34,916 nucleotides of DNA. Origin: an uncultured Prevotella sp. (GTDB lineage: Bacteria; Bacteroidota; Bacteroidia; Bacteroidales; Bacteroidaceae). The position numbers and the translations under genes were made by a program. Below are positions 26,484 to 33,203 of the stretch, in pieces (positions within the stretch are counted from its first letter, which is position 1; every line of letters begins with the position of its first letter). The notes beneath the pieces were generated by a model, which was not told where the DNA came from, ran no database searches, and was given only the letters and a program-made list of their open reading frames with translations. The stretch spans positions 1-34,916 of the forward strand of contig CAMUYR010000036.1 of the NCBI GenBank assembly GCA_947164965.1, read 5' to 3'.

Positions 26484-27071
26484 TTACATAAAACACTCTG
26501 GCTGGGGATAATCAAGAGGAATGTACTGCCATTTGAACGGTAGTTCCATAGCGTCCATTTCTTCTGTATGCTTATCCATTAGGCCGTTATCTACACTATA
26601 AAGATAGATGTTTTTAAGATAATGAATAAGAATATTAAGGGGTGGCCATTCTTTTCGTACTTCACAATACCACTCAAACAAATCCATGTTGCCTTTTGAG
26701 GAATTGCACGTCTTGCAAACCATGATGATGTTGTCCATGTCGTTGGCTCCACCCTTGCTTCTTGGAAACACGTGGTCTTTAGTCAATTTTGATGGTTCCA
26801 TCTCCTTTCCACAATACCAGCAATAATTGTTCTCCTTTATCTTTGCAACGTTGAATTCCAAAAGGTTATGAATGTTCCAACGACCTTCTTTGTAAGCCTT
26901 GAAAGCCTTGGAACGAATCATATAACAAGAACGGTCATATTTCGTTTTGCCCATATTTAAGGCAGCACAAAGCATCTGCAAGTTGGCATAAGACCAGAAT
27001 AGATATTCGCCAAAGTTCGCAAACTTTGGATTCCGCTTCTTGTTTTCTTGTTTGATGCTCTCTTTGGCCAT
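26484..27071 (-). CDS. HNH endonuclease
   Basis: The 195-residue protein has a helical N-terminal region (about 1-78) and a central HNH domain. Cys84-x-x-Cys87 and Cys119-x-x-Cys122 form the zinc site; Asp99-His100 in TKDHVFPRSKGG is the catalytic histidine motif, followed by Asn114 and CNSSKG. All key residues look intact, so the nuclease should be active. It stands directly upstream of the PD-ExK/methyltransferase gene, giving three predicted nucleases of different folds in one operon. It may be an extra effector or a regulator of the restriction system. Confidence 0.9.
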   Translation of the reverse strand: MAKESIKQENKKRNPKFANFGEYLFWSYANLQMLCAALNMGKTKYDRSCYMIRSKAFKAYKEGRWNIHNLLEFNVAKIKENNYCWYCGKEMEPSKLTKDHVFPRSKGGANDMDNIIMVCKTCNSSKGNMDLFEWYCEVRKEWPPLNILIHYLKNIYLYSVDNGLMDKHTEEMDAMELPFKWQYIPLDYPQPECFM

Positions 27072-27089
27072 TTCTTTTATGAATTGTTT

Positions 27090-27308
27090 TTAAACAGACT
27101 CCATAAAATGCTGGTTGTATAATTCAACCACACTTACATCAAGTAATTTGGAGATTCTTGCAAGCGTTTCCATATCAGGCTGAGAGGTGTTGGTACACCA
27201 TTTAGAAATAGTTCCCTAATCTTTTCCTAATTGTTCAGCGAGCCATTTATTGGTACGTTTCTTTTCTGCAAGAACTACTTTTAACCGATTTAGATTCTTA
27301 TTTGCCAT
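27090..27308 (-). pseudogene. XRE-type helix-turn-helix regulator with in-frame stop
   Basis: The frame starts MANKNLNRLKVVLAEKKRTN and reads 72 codons, ending VVELYNQHFMESV. Codon 31 (plus-strand CTA at 27216-27218) is TAG, so the product would stop at GKD, inside the helix-turn-helix. Everything after it (GTISKWCTNTSQPDMETLAR and on) continues in the same frame and matches the usual Bacteroidota XRE regulators of about 70 residues. It lies first in the leftward operon, 18 bp before the HNH gene, in the place of a controller (C) protein. Either the regulator is dead, the stop is read through, or it is a sequencing error. Confidence 0.85.
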
Positions 27309-27329
27309 TTGTTTTAAGTTTATATGGCG

Positions 27330-27337
27330 CAAAGATA
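27330..27337 (-). promoter_or_regulatory. -7 element of the restriction-like operon
   Basis: On the minus strand it reads TATCTTTG, 21 bp before the regulator's ATG at 27308. It is the only clear promoter for the whole leftward block down to 20515. No proper -33 is seen at the right distance. Confidence 0.65.
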
Positions 27338-27433
27338 CGAAAAAAAACAATATAATACTCCTGTTTTGACAAAAATTGGTTGATTTCCACTAAAATTGAG
27401 AATTTCTCAATCGAACGTTACTAAATAACGTAG

Positions 27434-27658
27434 AGTGAATATCACAAGTTCATAAGTTATAGTATTGCCACTTTTCTCGCCCCTGTAGAGCAAGTAGCGA
27501 GTGATCGTCATCATTGGTATGATGTAGTGGCTGGTGCAGCTGTCGGATTTGGATCGGCAGAGCTCACTTGGTGGCTGAGTGATAAGCTTTTAGGTAGTGG
27601 CTCGGATTTTGCTGTTGGTACATCAGGCAATACCGTGGATGTGGTGTATAATTTCTGA
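27434..27658 (+). pseudogene. C-terminal fragment of a PAP2-type phosphatase
   Basis: An open frame without a start codon reads IATFLAPVEQVASDRHHWYD and continues VVAGAAVGFGSAELTWWLSD to a TGA at 27656-27658. The DRHHWYDVVAG segment is the last catalytic motif of PAP2 (phosphatidic-acid phosphatase/haloperoxidase) enzymes, which contains the conserved His and Asp. The first two motifs and the membrane helices are missing, so it is a remnant. A stop at 27431-27433 bounds it upstream. Such enzymes handle lipid A or undecaprenyl phosphates; this copy cannot function. Confidence 0.75.
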
Positions 27659-27781
27659 TATTTGAGGCTAAAGACAGAGCGTATGATCCTGATGGGACAG
27701 AAGAGTTCTTGGTGATTAAATGAATACAACTGGCAAGCGAGTCATAGAACTGTTGGTTATGAGCAACTCCAATGGGGATAT

Positions 27782-28076
27782 GGCTCGTTTGTTGGTTTTA
27801 TAATCATATTATTTTTTTCAAATCCCCCGTCCCCTTTGCTAAAGGGGCTCCACCTCTCCCTGTCGCCCCTCCCCTCATGGAAGGGGCAAACTGAGAATTT
27901 CGAGAGACCCTCATTCTCAGGGTTTTGGTAAGATTCACAAAGCTTTCGCCCTGCGGGTGAATCTTGGGTTTTTAATCTGACGGTAGGCAGAGCCGAGCGC
28001 GCCCTGCGGGTGAATCTTGAGTTTTTAACAAACGAGCCGTGTCCCAAGGGTACGGCTCGTTTGTTGGTTTTATAAT
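27782..28076 (+). repeat. 23-bp direct repeat flanking a hairpin element
   Basis: An identical 23-bp sequence starting GGCTCGTTTG occurs at 27782-27804 and 28054-28076, 272 bp apart. The second copy supplies most of the right arm of a 13-bp hairpin (28028-28040 with 28052-28064); the first copy has no left arm. Between them lies hairpin repeat copy A. The pattern suggests duplication during arrival of the element. Confidence 0.7.
27811..27995 (+). repeat. Hairpin-rich repeat, copy A
   Basis: It starts with the core AATCCCCCGTCCCCTTTG (27821 on) and goes on through three stem-loops. These include CTGAGAAT/ATTCTCAG (27891-27898 with 27913-27920) and AAGATTCAC/GTGAATCTT (27930-27938 with 27957-27965). 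Copy B at 30616-30799 shares most of it. A partial extra unit with GCCCTGCGGGTGAATCTT follows near 28003-28020. Confidence 0.8.
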
Positions 28077-28218
28077 ATAGAACAGAGTGCGTATGCACAC
28101 ATTTTGACTACATGGGTGTCATCGTGGGTATATTGGCTTTACTGGTGACTGCATATCTGAATGAATCAAAGGAGATACCCAAAGAAACTGATCTAAAAGT
28201 ATAATTTATCAGACTTTT

Positions 28219-28250
28219 TTTGGTTGAATAAAAGAAATTGCTTATCTTTG
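28219..28250 (+). promoter_or_regulatory. Promoter of the HipBST-like operon
   Basis: TTTG at 28219-28222 and TATCTTTG at 28243-28250 have a 20-bp spacer. The expected transcript starts near 28257, so the XRE gene must start at the ATG at 28280, not at the upstream TTG at 28238. Confidence 0.85.
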
Positions 28251-28279
28251 CAGGCAAAAGTTGGTTATATTGTACTTTT

Positions 28280-28480
28280 ATGGGTCTAAGAGAGGTTGTT
28301 AAGGAGCGTCGAGGGGTTTTGGGGATATCCCAATTGGACTTGGCAGAAATGGCGGGCATTAGTCTGGCCACAGTGAAGGACATTGAGCGTGGTGCAGGAA
28401 ACCCGTCTATGAAAACCGTGACACGAATCTTGGAGGTGCTGGGATTGGAAATGGATTTTCGGATTAGGAGGATTAGCTAA
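28280..28480 (+). CDS. HipB-like XRE antitoxin/repressor
   Basis: The 66-residue protein has a five-helix XRE domain: VLGISQLDLAEMAGISLATV, then the recognition helix and IERGAGNPSMKTVTRILEVL. It is first in a three-gene operon with a HipA N-terminal-like protein and a HipA-like kinase. By analogy with HipBST and HipAB it should bind DNA as a dimer and repress its own promoter. Its TAA stop shares a base with the ATG of the next gene (TAATG), so the genes are coupled. It lacks the C-terminal extension of E. coli HipB. Confidence 0.85.
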   Translation: MGLREVVKERRGVLGISQLDLAEMAGISLATVKDIERGAGNPSMKTVTRILEVLGLEMDFRIRRIS

Positions 28481-28809
28481 TGAGACAGTTGGAGGTATAT
28501 GTAAATGACGTGAGGGCAGGAATGCTGACGGAGTTGAATCCTGGAAAGGGGTATACGTTTGCGTATGATGAGGCGTATGTGGCTTCTGAATGGCCTCCGG
28601 TATCGCTATCGTTGCCCAAAAGGATAGAGGCATTCGAGGCGGAGAGTATGTTTCCGTTTTTTACGAACTTGCTGCCAGAGGGTGCCAACAGGAAGGTGGT
28701 TTGCAGGGAGAAACGCATTGACGAGAATGACTTCTTCGGTATGCTGATGGCTACTGTGGGAACGGATATGATAGGGTCTGTGAATTTTAGGGAGGTAGAG
28801 AATGATTGA
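28480..28809 (+). CDS. HipS-like protein (HipA N-terminal subdomain alone)
   Basis: The 109-residue protein consists only of the HipA N-terminal (Couple_hipA) domain: LEVYVNDVRAGMLTELNPGK at the start, then SLSLPKRIEAF and FPFFTNLLPEGANRKVVCRE, the family's F-NLLPEG signature. In E. coli O127 a protein of this size and type, HipS, is the antitoxin of the tripartite HipBST system. The gene order here is the same. It overlaps the kinase gene by 8 bp, which argues for a set ratio. I infer that it neutralises the kinase. Confidence 0.88.
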   Translation: MRQLEVYVNDVRAGMLTELNPGKGYTFAYDEAYVASEWPPVSLSLPKRIEAFEAESMFPFFTNLLPEGANRKVVCREKRIDENDFFGMLMATVGTDMIGSVNFREVEND

Positions 28810-29806
28810 AATAAAAAATTGTCCATCGACATTGGCTGAAGGTTTTGACAGCTATAGTCCACAAGCTGTGAAACGACTGTTTGACGGTAAAAAGGTGTCG
28901 CCGTTTCTGGACTTTAATATCAGCGAGCTTAAGCAGTCGGATGAGATCGTGAGGGCCATGCAACGCATCTCGGTATCGGGTGTACAGGAGAAATTCTCAG
29001 GCGTGATAGATGGGAATATGATCCGTATTGCTGAGAGTAGCGAGCGGGCGACGTATATCGTCAAGCCTGCGCCATGGGACGAGACAATAGCTACAAGGAA
29101 GCAGATTCCTGCGAATGAGCACGTGACGATGCAGATTGCCCGGCAAGTGTATGGCATCCAGACGGCTGAGAATGGGTTGTGTTTCACAAAAGACGGTCAA
29201 ACTGTGTATATTACCAAGAGGTTTGACATCATGGCTGACGGGACAAAGGCAGAGATGGAGGACTTTGCCTCGCTGGTGGGAAGGAACGAGCAGACGGATG
29301 GTACTTACTTTAAGTATAGCGGCTGTTACGAGGATATTGCAAAGTGTATCAGAAAGTATATTCCGGCATGGATGGTGGATATGGAACGTTTTTTTGAGCT
29401 GGTGGTATTCAACTATATCTATGCGAATGGTGATGACCATCTGAAGAACTTCTCTGTAATCAGGCAAGGCGGTGACTACAGGCTTGCTCCGGCATACGAC
29501 CTGCTGAACACGAGTCTGCACGTGAGAGGTGACGATTTCGGACTGGACGGTGGACTATCGTCAGAAATTGAGACGAGCGACGTTATGGATAGGACGGGAC
29601 ATGCGTGCAGGCTGGACTTTGAGCGATTCGGAGCGAAGATAGGGCTGACGGATGCACGTGTTAAGAGGGCGCTGGACAAGTATATGACGGTGCCGGAAGG
29701 GACGGTGAGGCTTGTAGGGAATTGCTATCTGAATGATAAGATGAAAAGGAAGTATCTGCGGATAGTGGATGAAAGAGTGAAGAGGTTTGTGAGGAGGTCG
29801 GAGTGA
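28802..29806 (+). CDS. HipT-like serine/threonine kinase toxin
   Basis: The 334-residue kinase lacks the N-terminal subdomain of HipA, as HipT does. Ser57-Val58-Ser59 in QRISVSGVQEKFS matches the paired-serine (S-x-S) loop motif at which HipT autophosphorylates. Further kinase residues are in YIVKPAPW (Lys88), NGDDHLKNFS (catalytic Asp211) and APAYDLLNT (metal-binding Asp233). HipT of E. coli targets tryptophanyl-tRNA synthetase and HipA targets glutamyl-tRNA synthetase; the target here is unknown. All key residues are intact, so the toxin should be active. A convergent terminator follows about 120 bp downstream. Confidence 0.9.
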   Translation: MIEIKNCPSTLAEGFDSYSPQAVKRLFDGKKVSPFLDFNISELKQSDEIVRAMQRISVSGVQEKFSGVIDGNMIRIAESSERATYIVKPAPWDETIATRKQIPANEHVTMQIARQVYGIQTAENGLCFTKDGQTVYITKRFDIMADGTKAEMEDFASLVGRNEQTDGTYFKYSGCYEDIAKCIRKYIPAWMVDMERFFELVVFNYIYANGDDHLKNFSVIRQGGDYRLAPAYDLLNTSLHVRGDDFGLDGGLSSEIETSDVMDRTGHACRLDFERFGAKIGLTDARVKRALDKYMTVPEGTVRLVGNCYLNDKMKRKYLRIVDERVKRFVRRSE

Positions 29807-29925
29807 GGGAATAAAGTGGAAAGATGAAAGCATCCACCCTCACCACGCCTCTCCCTATATGGAGAGGATGTAACTGAAAATCGCAGAAACTTCATTGATA
29901 AAGCCGAAGGTAAAGGATAATGAAT

Positions 29926-29962
29926 AAAAACCTCAGCGCGCTACATGCGGGCTGAGGTTTTT
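29926..29962. terminator. Bidirectional terminator between hipT-like and amidase genes
   Basis: AAAAACCTCAGC (29926-29937) and GCTGAGGTTTTT (29951-29962) form a perfect 12-bp stem with A/T runs on both sides, so it can act on both strands. Confidence 0.88.
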
Positions 29963-29970
29963 GTTAATGG

Positions 29971-30438
29971 CTATTCATCTTTGAGGTCATCGTTCAAGTA
30001 GCCGTAGATGTCGCTGACTTCGAGGCAGGGACACTTTTTGGTGACGCCGGGGAAGTCACGGTGACCGACGACCTTGGCGTGTGGGTAATCACGCTTCAGG
30101 TCTTTTAGCAGGAAGAGGATAGCGGCTTTCTGAGCCTCTGTACGGGTATCGGCATAGCGCCCTTGTTCGTCAAGGCCACCTTCATAGCAGATGCCAATGG
30201 CATGCTGGTTGTAGTGGCGGACGTGGGCGCCTGCGACAGTCTCAGGGCGGCCTTCGTGGTACTGGCCATCGCGAGTGATGTACCAGTGGTAGCCGCAGTC
30301 ATAAGCGAATCCGCGGGCTTTATGGCAGCGCTTCAGGTCTTTGAATGTGAAGTCCTGGTTGCAGCGGGTTGCGCTGCAGTGCAACACCAGGAAATCCACT
30401 GACAACATTGGGAGAACATTTTTTTCCATAACAGTCAT
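29971..30438 (-). CDS. N-acetylmuramoyl-L-alanine amidase (amidase_2 type)
   Basis: The 155-residue enzyme cuts the bond between muramic acid and the stem peptide. Zinc ligands appear as His20 in LVLHCSATR, His126 in VVGHRDFPG and Cys138 in KCPC; YHWYITRDGQYHEGRP and HAIGICYEGG are core segments. There is no signal peptide, as in phage lysozyme-like amidases. A start at the Met at 30429 is equally possible. It lies 8 bp after the smalltalk gene and downstream of the HU-like gene, a trio found widely in Bacteroidota genomes. Its cell-wall role without a secretion signal is puzzling and fits a prophage-derived module. Confidence 0.9.
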   Translation of the reverse strand: MTVMEKNVLPMLSVDFLVLHCSATRCNQDFTFKDLKRCHKARGFAYDCGYHWYITRDGQYHEGRPETVAGAHVRHYNQHAIGICYEGGLDEQGRYADTRTEAQKAAILFLLKDLKRDYPHAKVVGHRDFPGVTKKCPCLEVSDIYGYLNDDLKDE

Positions 30439-30446
30439 TTTAGTTG

Positions 30447-30551
30447 TTAAAATAGATAGGTTGAGCAGGACTGTACGCAGACAGTTCCTGCAATTGTAGT
30501 GAGGATGGTTGCAAGGATTTGAAGAATCTTTTTAAAGGTATTCCACTTCAT
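30447..30551 (-). CDS. Smalltalk protein (34 residues)
   Basis: The frame reads MKWNTFKKILQILATILTTI and ends AGTVCVQSCSTYLF. It has the form of the tiny Bacteroidota 'smalltalk' family: MKW start, one hydrophobic helix (about 9-25) and a small Cys-containing tail. The neighbours support this, since smalltalk genes usually sit between an HU-like gene and an amidase gene as here. The helix and the SC near the end suggest membrane insertion or lipoprotein-like handling, perhaps a holin-like or signal role, but the function is not known. Confidence 0.82.
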   Translation of the reverse strand: MKWNTFKKILQILATILTTIAGTVCVQSCSTYLF

Positions 30552-30615
30552 TTTTGTAAAACTGATATTAAAACATTAGACATAATAATTTAGGGGGGTG
30601 GCCCCTAAAACCCCA

Positions 30616-30799
30616 TTTTTTTCGAAATCCCCCGTCCCCTTTGCCTAAAGGGGCTCCACCTCTCCCTGTCGCCCCTCCCCTCAGGGAAGGGGCAAACTGA
30701 GAATTTCGAGAGACCCTCATTCTCAGGGTTTTGGTATCGCTCTCAAGCTTTCGCCCCTTCGGGGTTCGCGATGGGTTTTTTATCTGACGGGAGGCAGAG
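30616..30799 (+). repeat. Hairpin-rich repeat, copy B
   Basis: It is colinear with copy A (27811-27995). The core at 30625-30696 and stem 2 (30697-30704 with 30719-30726) are nearly identical. Stem 3 differs in sequence but still pairs: ATCGC/GCGAT at 30736-30740 with 30768-30772, around CCCCTTCGGGG. The spacer 30552-30923 otherwise holds only a short GGGG/CCCC hairpin near 30591-30610 and no gene. Confidence 0.8.
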
Positions 30800-30923
30800 A
30801 AAAGACATTCAGGCTGCATTCAAGGCTGTATTTGGAAATTGTTTCAGTGTATAAACTGACATTGGAGCCTTTGCAACACCCAGGAAATATCTTACATCTG
30901 ACCTCTTCCATCAGACATCAAGT

Positions 30924-31442
30924 TTAATCGCCTTCACCGGGCTCGTCACTGTTTGAAGGAGTGGGGGATGGAGTGGGTGTTTCCTCGCCTGACTCACCAC
31001 CTGCGCCGGTGTTTGCGGTTGCTGAGCCTGTCGAAGCACCAGTGATGGCAGTTGCCTTCTTCAGGGTGGCTTCGAGGTTCAGGGCCTTGGCGACGAGGAT
31101 GCCGGTGGCACGGGCGCGGAGTTTCACGCCATCGATGTTCTTGGAGACGTTGAACTCGTCTTCACTGATGGCTCCGCCCTTCGCGTTCTTGATACCGAGG
31201 CTGAAGATGGCGAGGTCGTCGATCTTGACGTTCTTGCCTTCGAGCAGGAGCTCCTTGATACAGGTGATCATGTCGGTGAGGAGGCCTTTGATCACACCCT
31301 TTGAGTAGGGACTGTTGTGGTTACTCATGTGTTCGGCGAGGTTGTCGAGATTCAGGGTTTCCTCGATCACGGGGTAGGCGAACCACTTGCCGAAGACTTT
31401 TGAGTCTTCATTCTTGTTTTGTTTCAGTACGTAACGGACCAT
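30924..31442 (-). CDS. HU-family (HU-HIG-like) DNA-binding protein
   Basis: The 172-residue protein has an HU/IHF-like fold: LAEHMSNHNSPYSKGVIKGL, then LLEGKNVKIDDLAIFSLGIK and an arm-like segment to about residue 125. A low-complexity Gly/Thr/Pro/Ser tail (about 130-172, TPTPSPTPSNSDEPGEGD) follows. This matches the HU-domain family with variable tails known in Bacteroidota. It probably bends or coats DNA. It is followed in the same direction by smalltalk and the amidase after a 372-bp spacer with repeat copy B. Its leader holds seven perfect heptamer repeats. Confidence 0.88.
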   Translation of the reverse strand: MVRYVLKQNKNEDSKVFGKWFAYPVIEETLNLDNLAEHMSNHNSPYSKGVIKGLLTDMITCIKELLLEGKNVKIDDLAIFSLGIKNAKGGAISEDEFNVSKNIDGVKLRARATGILVAKALNLEATLKKATAITGASTGSATANTGAGGESGEETPTPSPTPSNSDEPGEGD

Positions 31443-31449
31443 AGGATAA

Positions 31450-31498
31450 ATTAAACATTAAAGATTAAACATTAAAGATTAAACATTAAACATTAAAG
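31450..31498 (-). repeat. Seven tandem heptamers in the HU-like gene leader
   Basis: Seven perfect units of ATTAAAC or ATTAAAG (plus strand) run without gap from 31450 to 31498. They lie between the promoter near 31547-31554 and the start at 31442, so the mRNA leader contains CTTTAAT/GTTTAAT repeats. Phase-variable leader length is conceivable. Confidence 0.8.
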
Positions 31499-31546
31499 AT
31501 TGGCTGCGCGCTGCTGTTATCTCGTCACAGTGTTTCTGTGATAATG

Positions 31547-31554
31547 CAAAGGTA
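31547..31554 (-). promoter_or_regulatory. -7 element of the HU-like gene
   Basis: On the minus strand it reads TACCTTTG, giving a leader of about 100 nt that contains the heptamer array. The -33 match is weak. Confidence 0.6.
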
Positions 31555-31639
31555 CAACAATGGAAAAGGGCTGTTACGATTATTCATCGTTACAGCATAT
31601 TATAAGATAATATTCACTATATAAGTTTTTAAGAAGGGG

Positions 31640-32155
31640 GGAATACCCCCTATTTCTTTCTTCGAAGAAAGAACCAAAGAAGGTTTTCGACAACTCACCC
31701 AACCCTCTCTTGTCGTGTAAGAGAGGGCTTCAACCACTCCTAAATCCTCGCCAATCTTTGGCAAGGACTTAACTGAAAATCGCAGAAACCGCCGATTTTC
31801 AGATTTCAGCTTGGTTGGCTCTCAAGCTTTCGTCCCTTCGGGATTGACTTCGTCCACCCCTGACGCGACTCGGCAAAGCTTAAGCGAGCTTATCTTTGCT
31901 CTCGCTGCTTGCGGGATTCGCCAGGCTTTTTATCGGCTGCGCGTAGCATATAAAAACGATAAGCCGTCGTTCCGGCTTACCAAAACATAAAATTTTTCGT
32001 CGGTTTCTGCGAAAAATTTTTTTGCCCCTTCCCTGAGGGGAGGGGCGACAGGGAGAGGTGGAGCCCCTTTAAGGTTAAAGGGGACGGGGGATTTTCGAAA
32101 AAAGAAAATTTATTTGATAAAGAAAGGAGGGATTGGGGTTTTAAAGGGGGTATCC
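31640..32155. repeat. Mosaic of hairpins in a 600-bp gene-free spacer, including repeat copy C (inverted)
   Basis: No gene is visible between 31443 and 32162. The stretch contains a perfect 20-bp palindrome (31654-31673), stem CTGAAAATCG/CGATTTTCAG (31773-31782 with 31793-31802), TAAGCCG/CGGCTTA near 31970 and AAATTTTTCG/CGAAAAATTT near 31990-32019. The core of the A/B repeat appears inverted at 32023-32100. TAACTGAAAATCGCAGAAAC at 31769-31788 also occurs at 29871-29890. Confidence 0.75.
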
Positions 32156-32162
32156 CCCTTTC

Positions 32163-32378
32163 CTAGGGTTCACCGAGGAAGTGGAAGATGAGGGAGACTT
32201 CTTTGGGGGTGAAGGACTTTTTGCGAGGGGGCATGCCGCAGGATTGGAGGGCGGTGGTGAGTTCAGCGTTGCCCTTGATCCATGACTTGAGATTGGATAG
32301 GGCTCCTTCCTTCGTTTCGCACTTGGGGAAGTACATGAGGGCGAGTTCTGATTTTCTGTATTGTTTGATTTCTGCCAT
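32163..32378 (-). CDS. DUF4248 family protein
   Basis: The 71-residue protein begins MAEIKQYRKSELALMYFPKC and contains NLKSWIKGN and KSFTPKEVSLIFHFLGEP, the pattern of DUF4248. It looks like a small winged-helix-type DNA-binding or adaptor protein. DUF4248 genes are regularly found next to HU-like and primase/ATPase genes in Bacteroidota mobile elements, as here. Its function is unknown. It is separated from the DUF6371-like gene by 51 bp. Confidence 0.85.
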   Translation of the reverse strand: MAEIKQYRKSELALMYFPKCETKEGALSNLKSWIKGNAELTTALQSCGMPPRKKSFTPKEVSLIFHFLGEP

Positions 32379-32429
32379 AAGTATAGGGGTTTTGAGGTGT
32401 AAGTATATAGGTTACGAGTGATAAGTATA

Positions 32430-33203
32430 TTACTTTTCGAGCATAAATTCTAGGAGGTCGATGTGGCGCTGCTTTTGGTCATCGGTGGCATTGTCTTCGA
32501 GGAAGTGGCTGACGGTGATGTCGATGGTGCGGTAAGTGCGGTGGACTTGATCGGCGAGTTCCAGGAATGAGATGTAGGACTCCATGTTGGGATCGGTGCG
32601 AGGGTACAAGGTGATTTTGCGACCTTGCAGGGGTTCGAATTTCTCGATTGTCATGTTGATGGGATAGGAGTAGGCGAGCCAGAGTAAATCGGGGCAGAGT
32701 TCACTTAAGAGGACGGCAGAACGTTCTGATTCGACGATGCCGATAGATTTTGGAGTCGCTTCGCGAGAAATTGAACCAAAATTTGAATCAAAATTATTCA
32801 TGCTAATTTGGTGTAAGCCGAAGAGGCAGTGTTGTGCGATGATATAATGAGCGAGGTCGGGATAACGGGCTTTGAGCATGGTGGATACCCAGGCGTCGCC
32901 GATGTGGCCATCAAGGCAGCGGCCGATATCGTCGATCATCCAGTAGATGGTTTTGCCAGACTTAGAACGGCCTAAGTGGAAGCGTTCTGCTGCGCGGTGC
33001 ATCTGGTCTTGGGTGAAGCCGAAAGTGGTGAGCATTTCGTGACAGAGGGCGTTGTCATCTGACCGGCATTCGTCAATCATGCTGATACGATGGCTGATGT
33101 CTGATGGCTGAGGGATACCAAGACGTTTGCGGATAGCCTTGAAGGTACAGGGGAAGATTTCGTCCTCGCGCCTCAGTGAAGGGCGCTTCAAACTGCCCCA
33201 CAT
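32430..33203 (-). CDS. DUF6371-like (TOPRIM/primase-like) protein, N-terminally truncated
   Basis: From the Met at 33203 it has 257 residues; the frame is open to 33347 but overlaps the ATPase gene there. The segment AAERFHLGRSKSGKTIYWMI, then AQHCLFGLHQ, VESERSAVLLSELCPDLLWL and LQGRKITLYPRTDPN form a TOPRIM-like order (conserved Glu, then a D/T-D-P turn), as in DUF6371 proteins. Family members usually carry an N-terminal zinc ribbon; none is seen here, where a long hairpin (33185-33248) spans the start. It is downstream of a RepA-like ATPase, so a helicase-primase pair is likely. The missing finger may reduce or change activity. Confidence 0.75.
   Translation of the reverse strand: MWGSLKRPSLRREDEIFPCTFKAIRKRLGIPQPSDISHRISMIDECRSDDNALCHEMLTTFGFTQDQMHRAAERFHLGRSKSGKTIYWMIDDIGRCLDGHIGDAWVSTMLKARYPDLAHYIIAQHCLFGLHQISMNNFDSNFGSISREATPKSIGIVESERSAVLLSELCPDLLWLAYSYPINMTIEKFEPLQGRKITLYPRTDPNMESYISFLELADQVHRTYRTIDITVSHFLEDNATDDQKQRHIDLLEFMLEK

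Noticed and set aside
27481..27658. Functional PAP2 phosphatase
   Set aside because: Only the last catalytic motif remains; the membrane helices and first two motifs are missing.
28238..28279. TTG start for the HipB-like gene
   Set aside because: It overlaps the promoter's -7 element and adds residues unrelated to the XRE fold.
31450..31498. Possible CRISPR array
   Set aside because: The units are 7 bp and adjacent without spacers, and there are no cas genes in the window.
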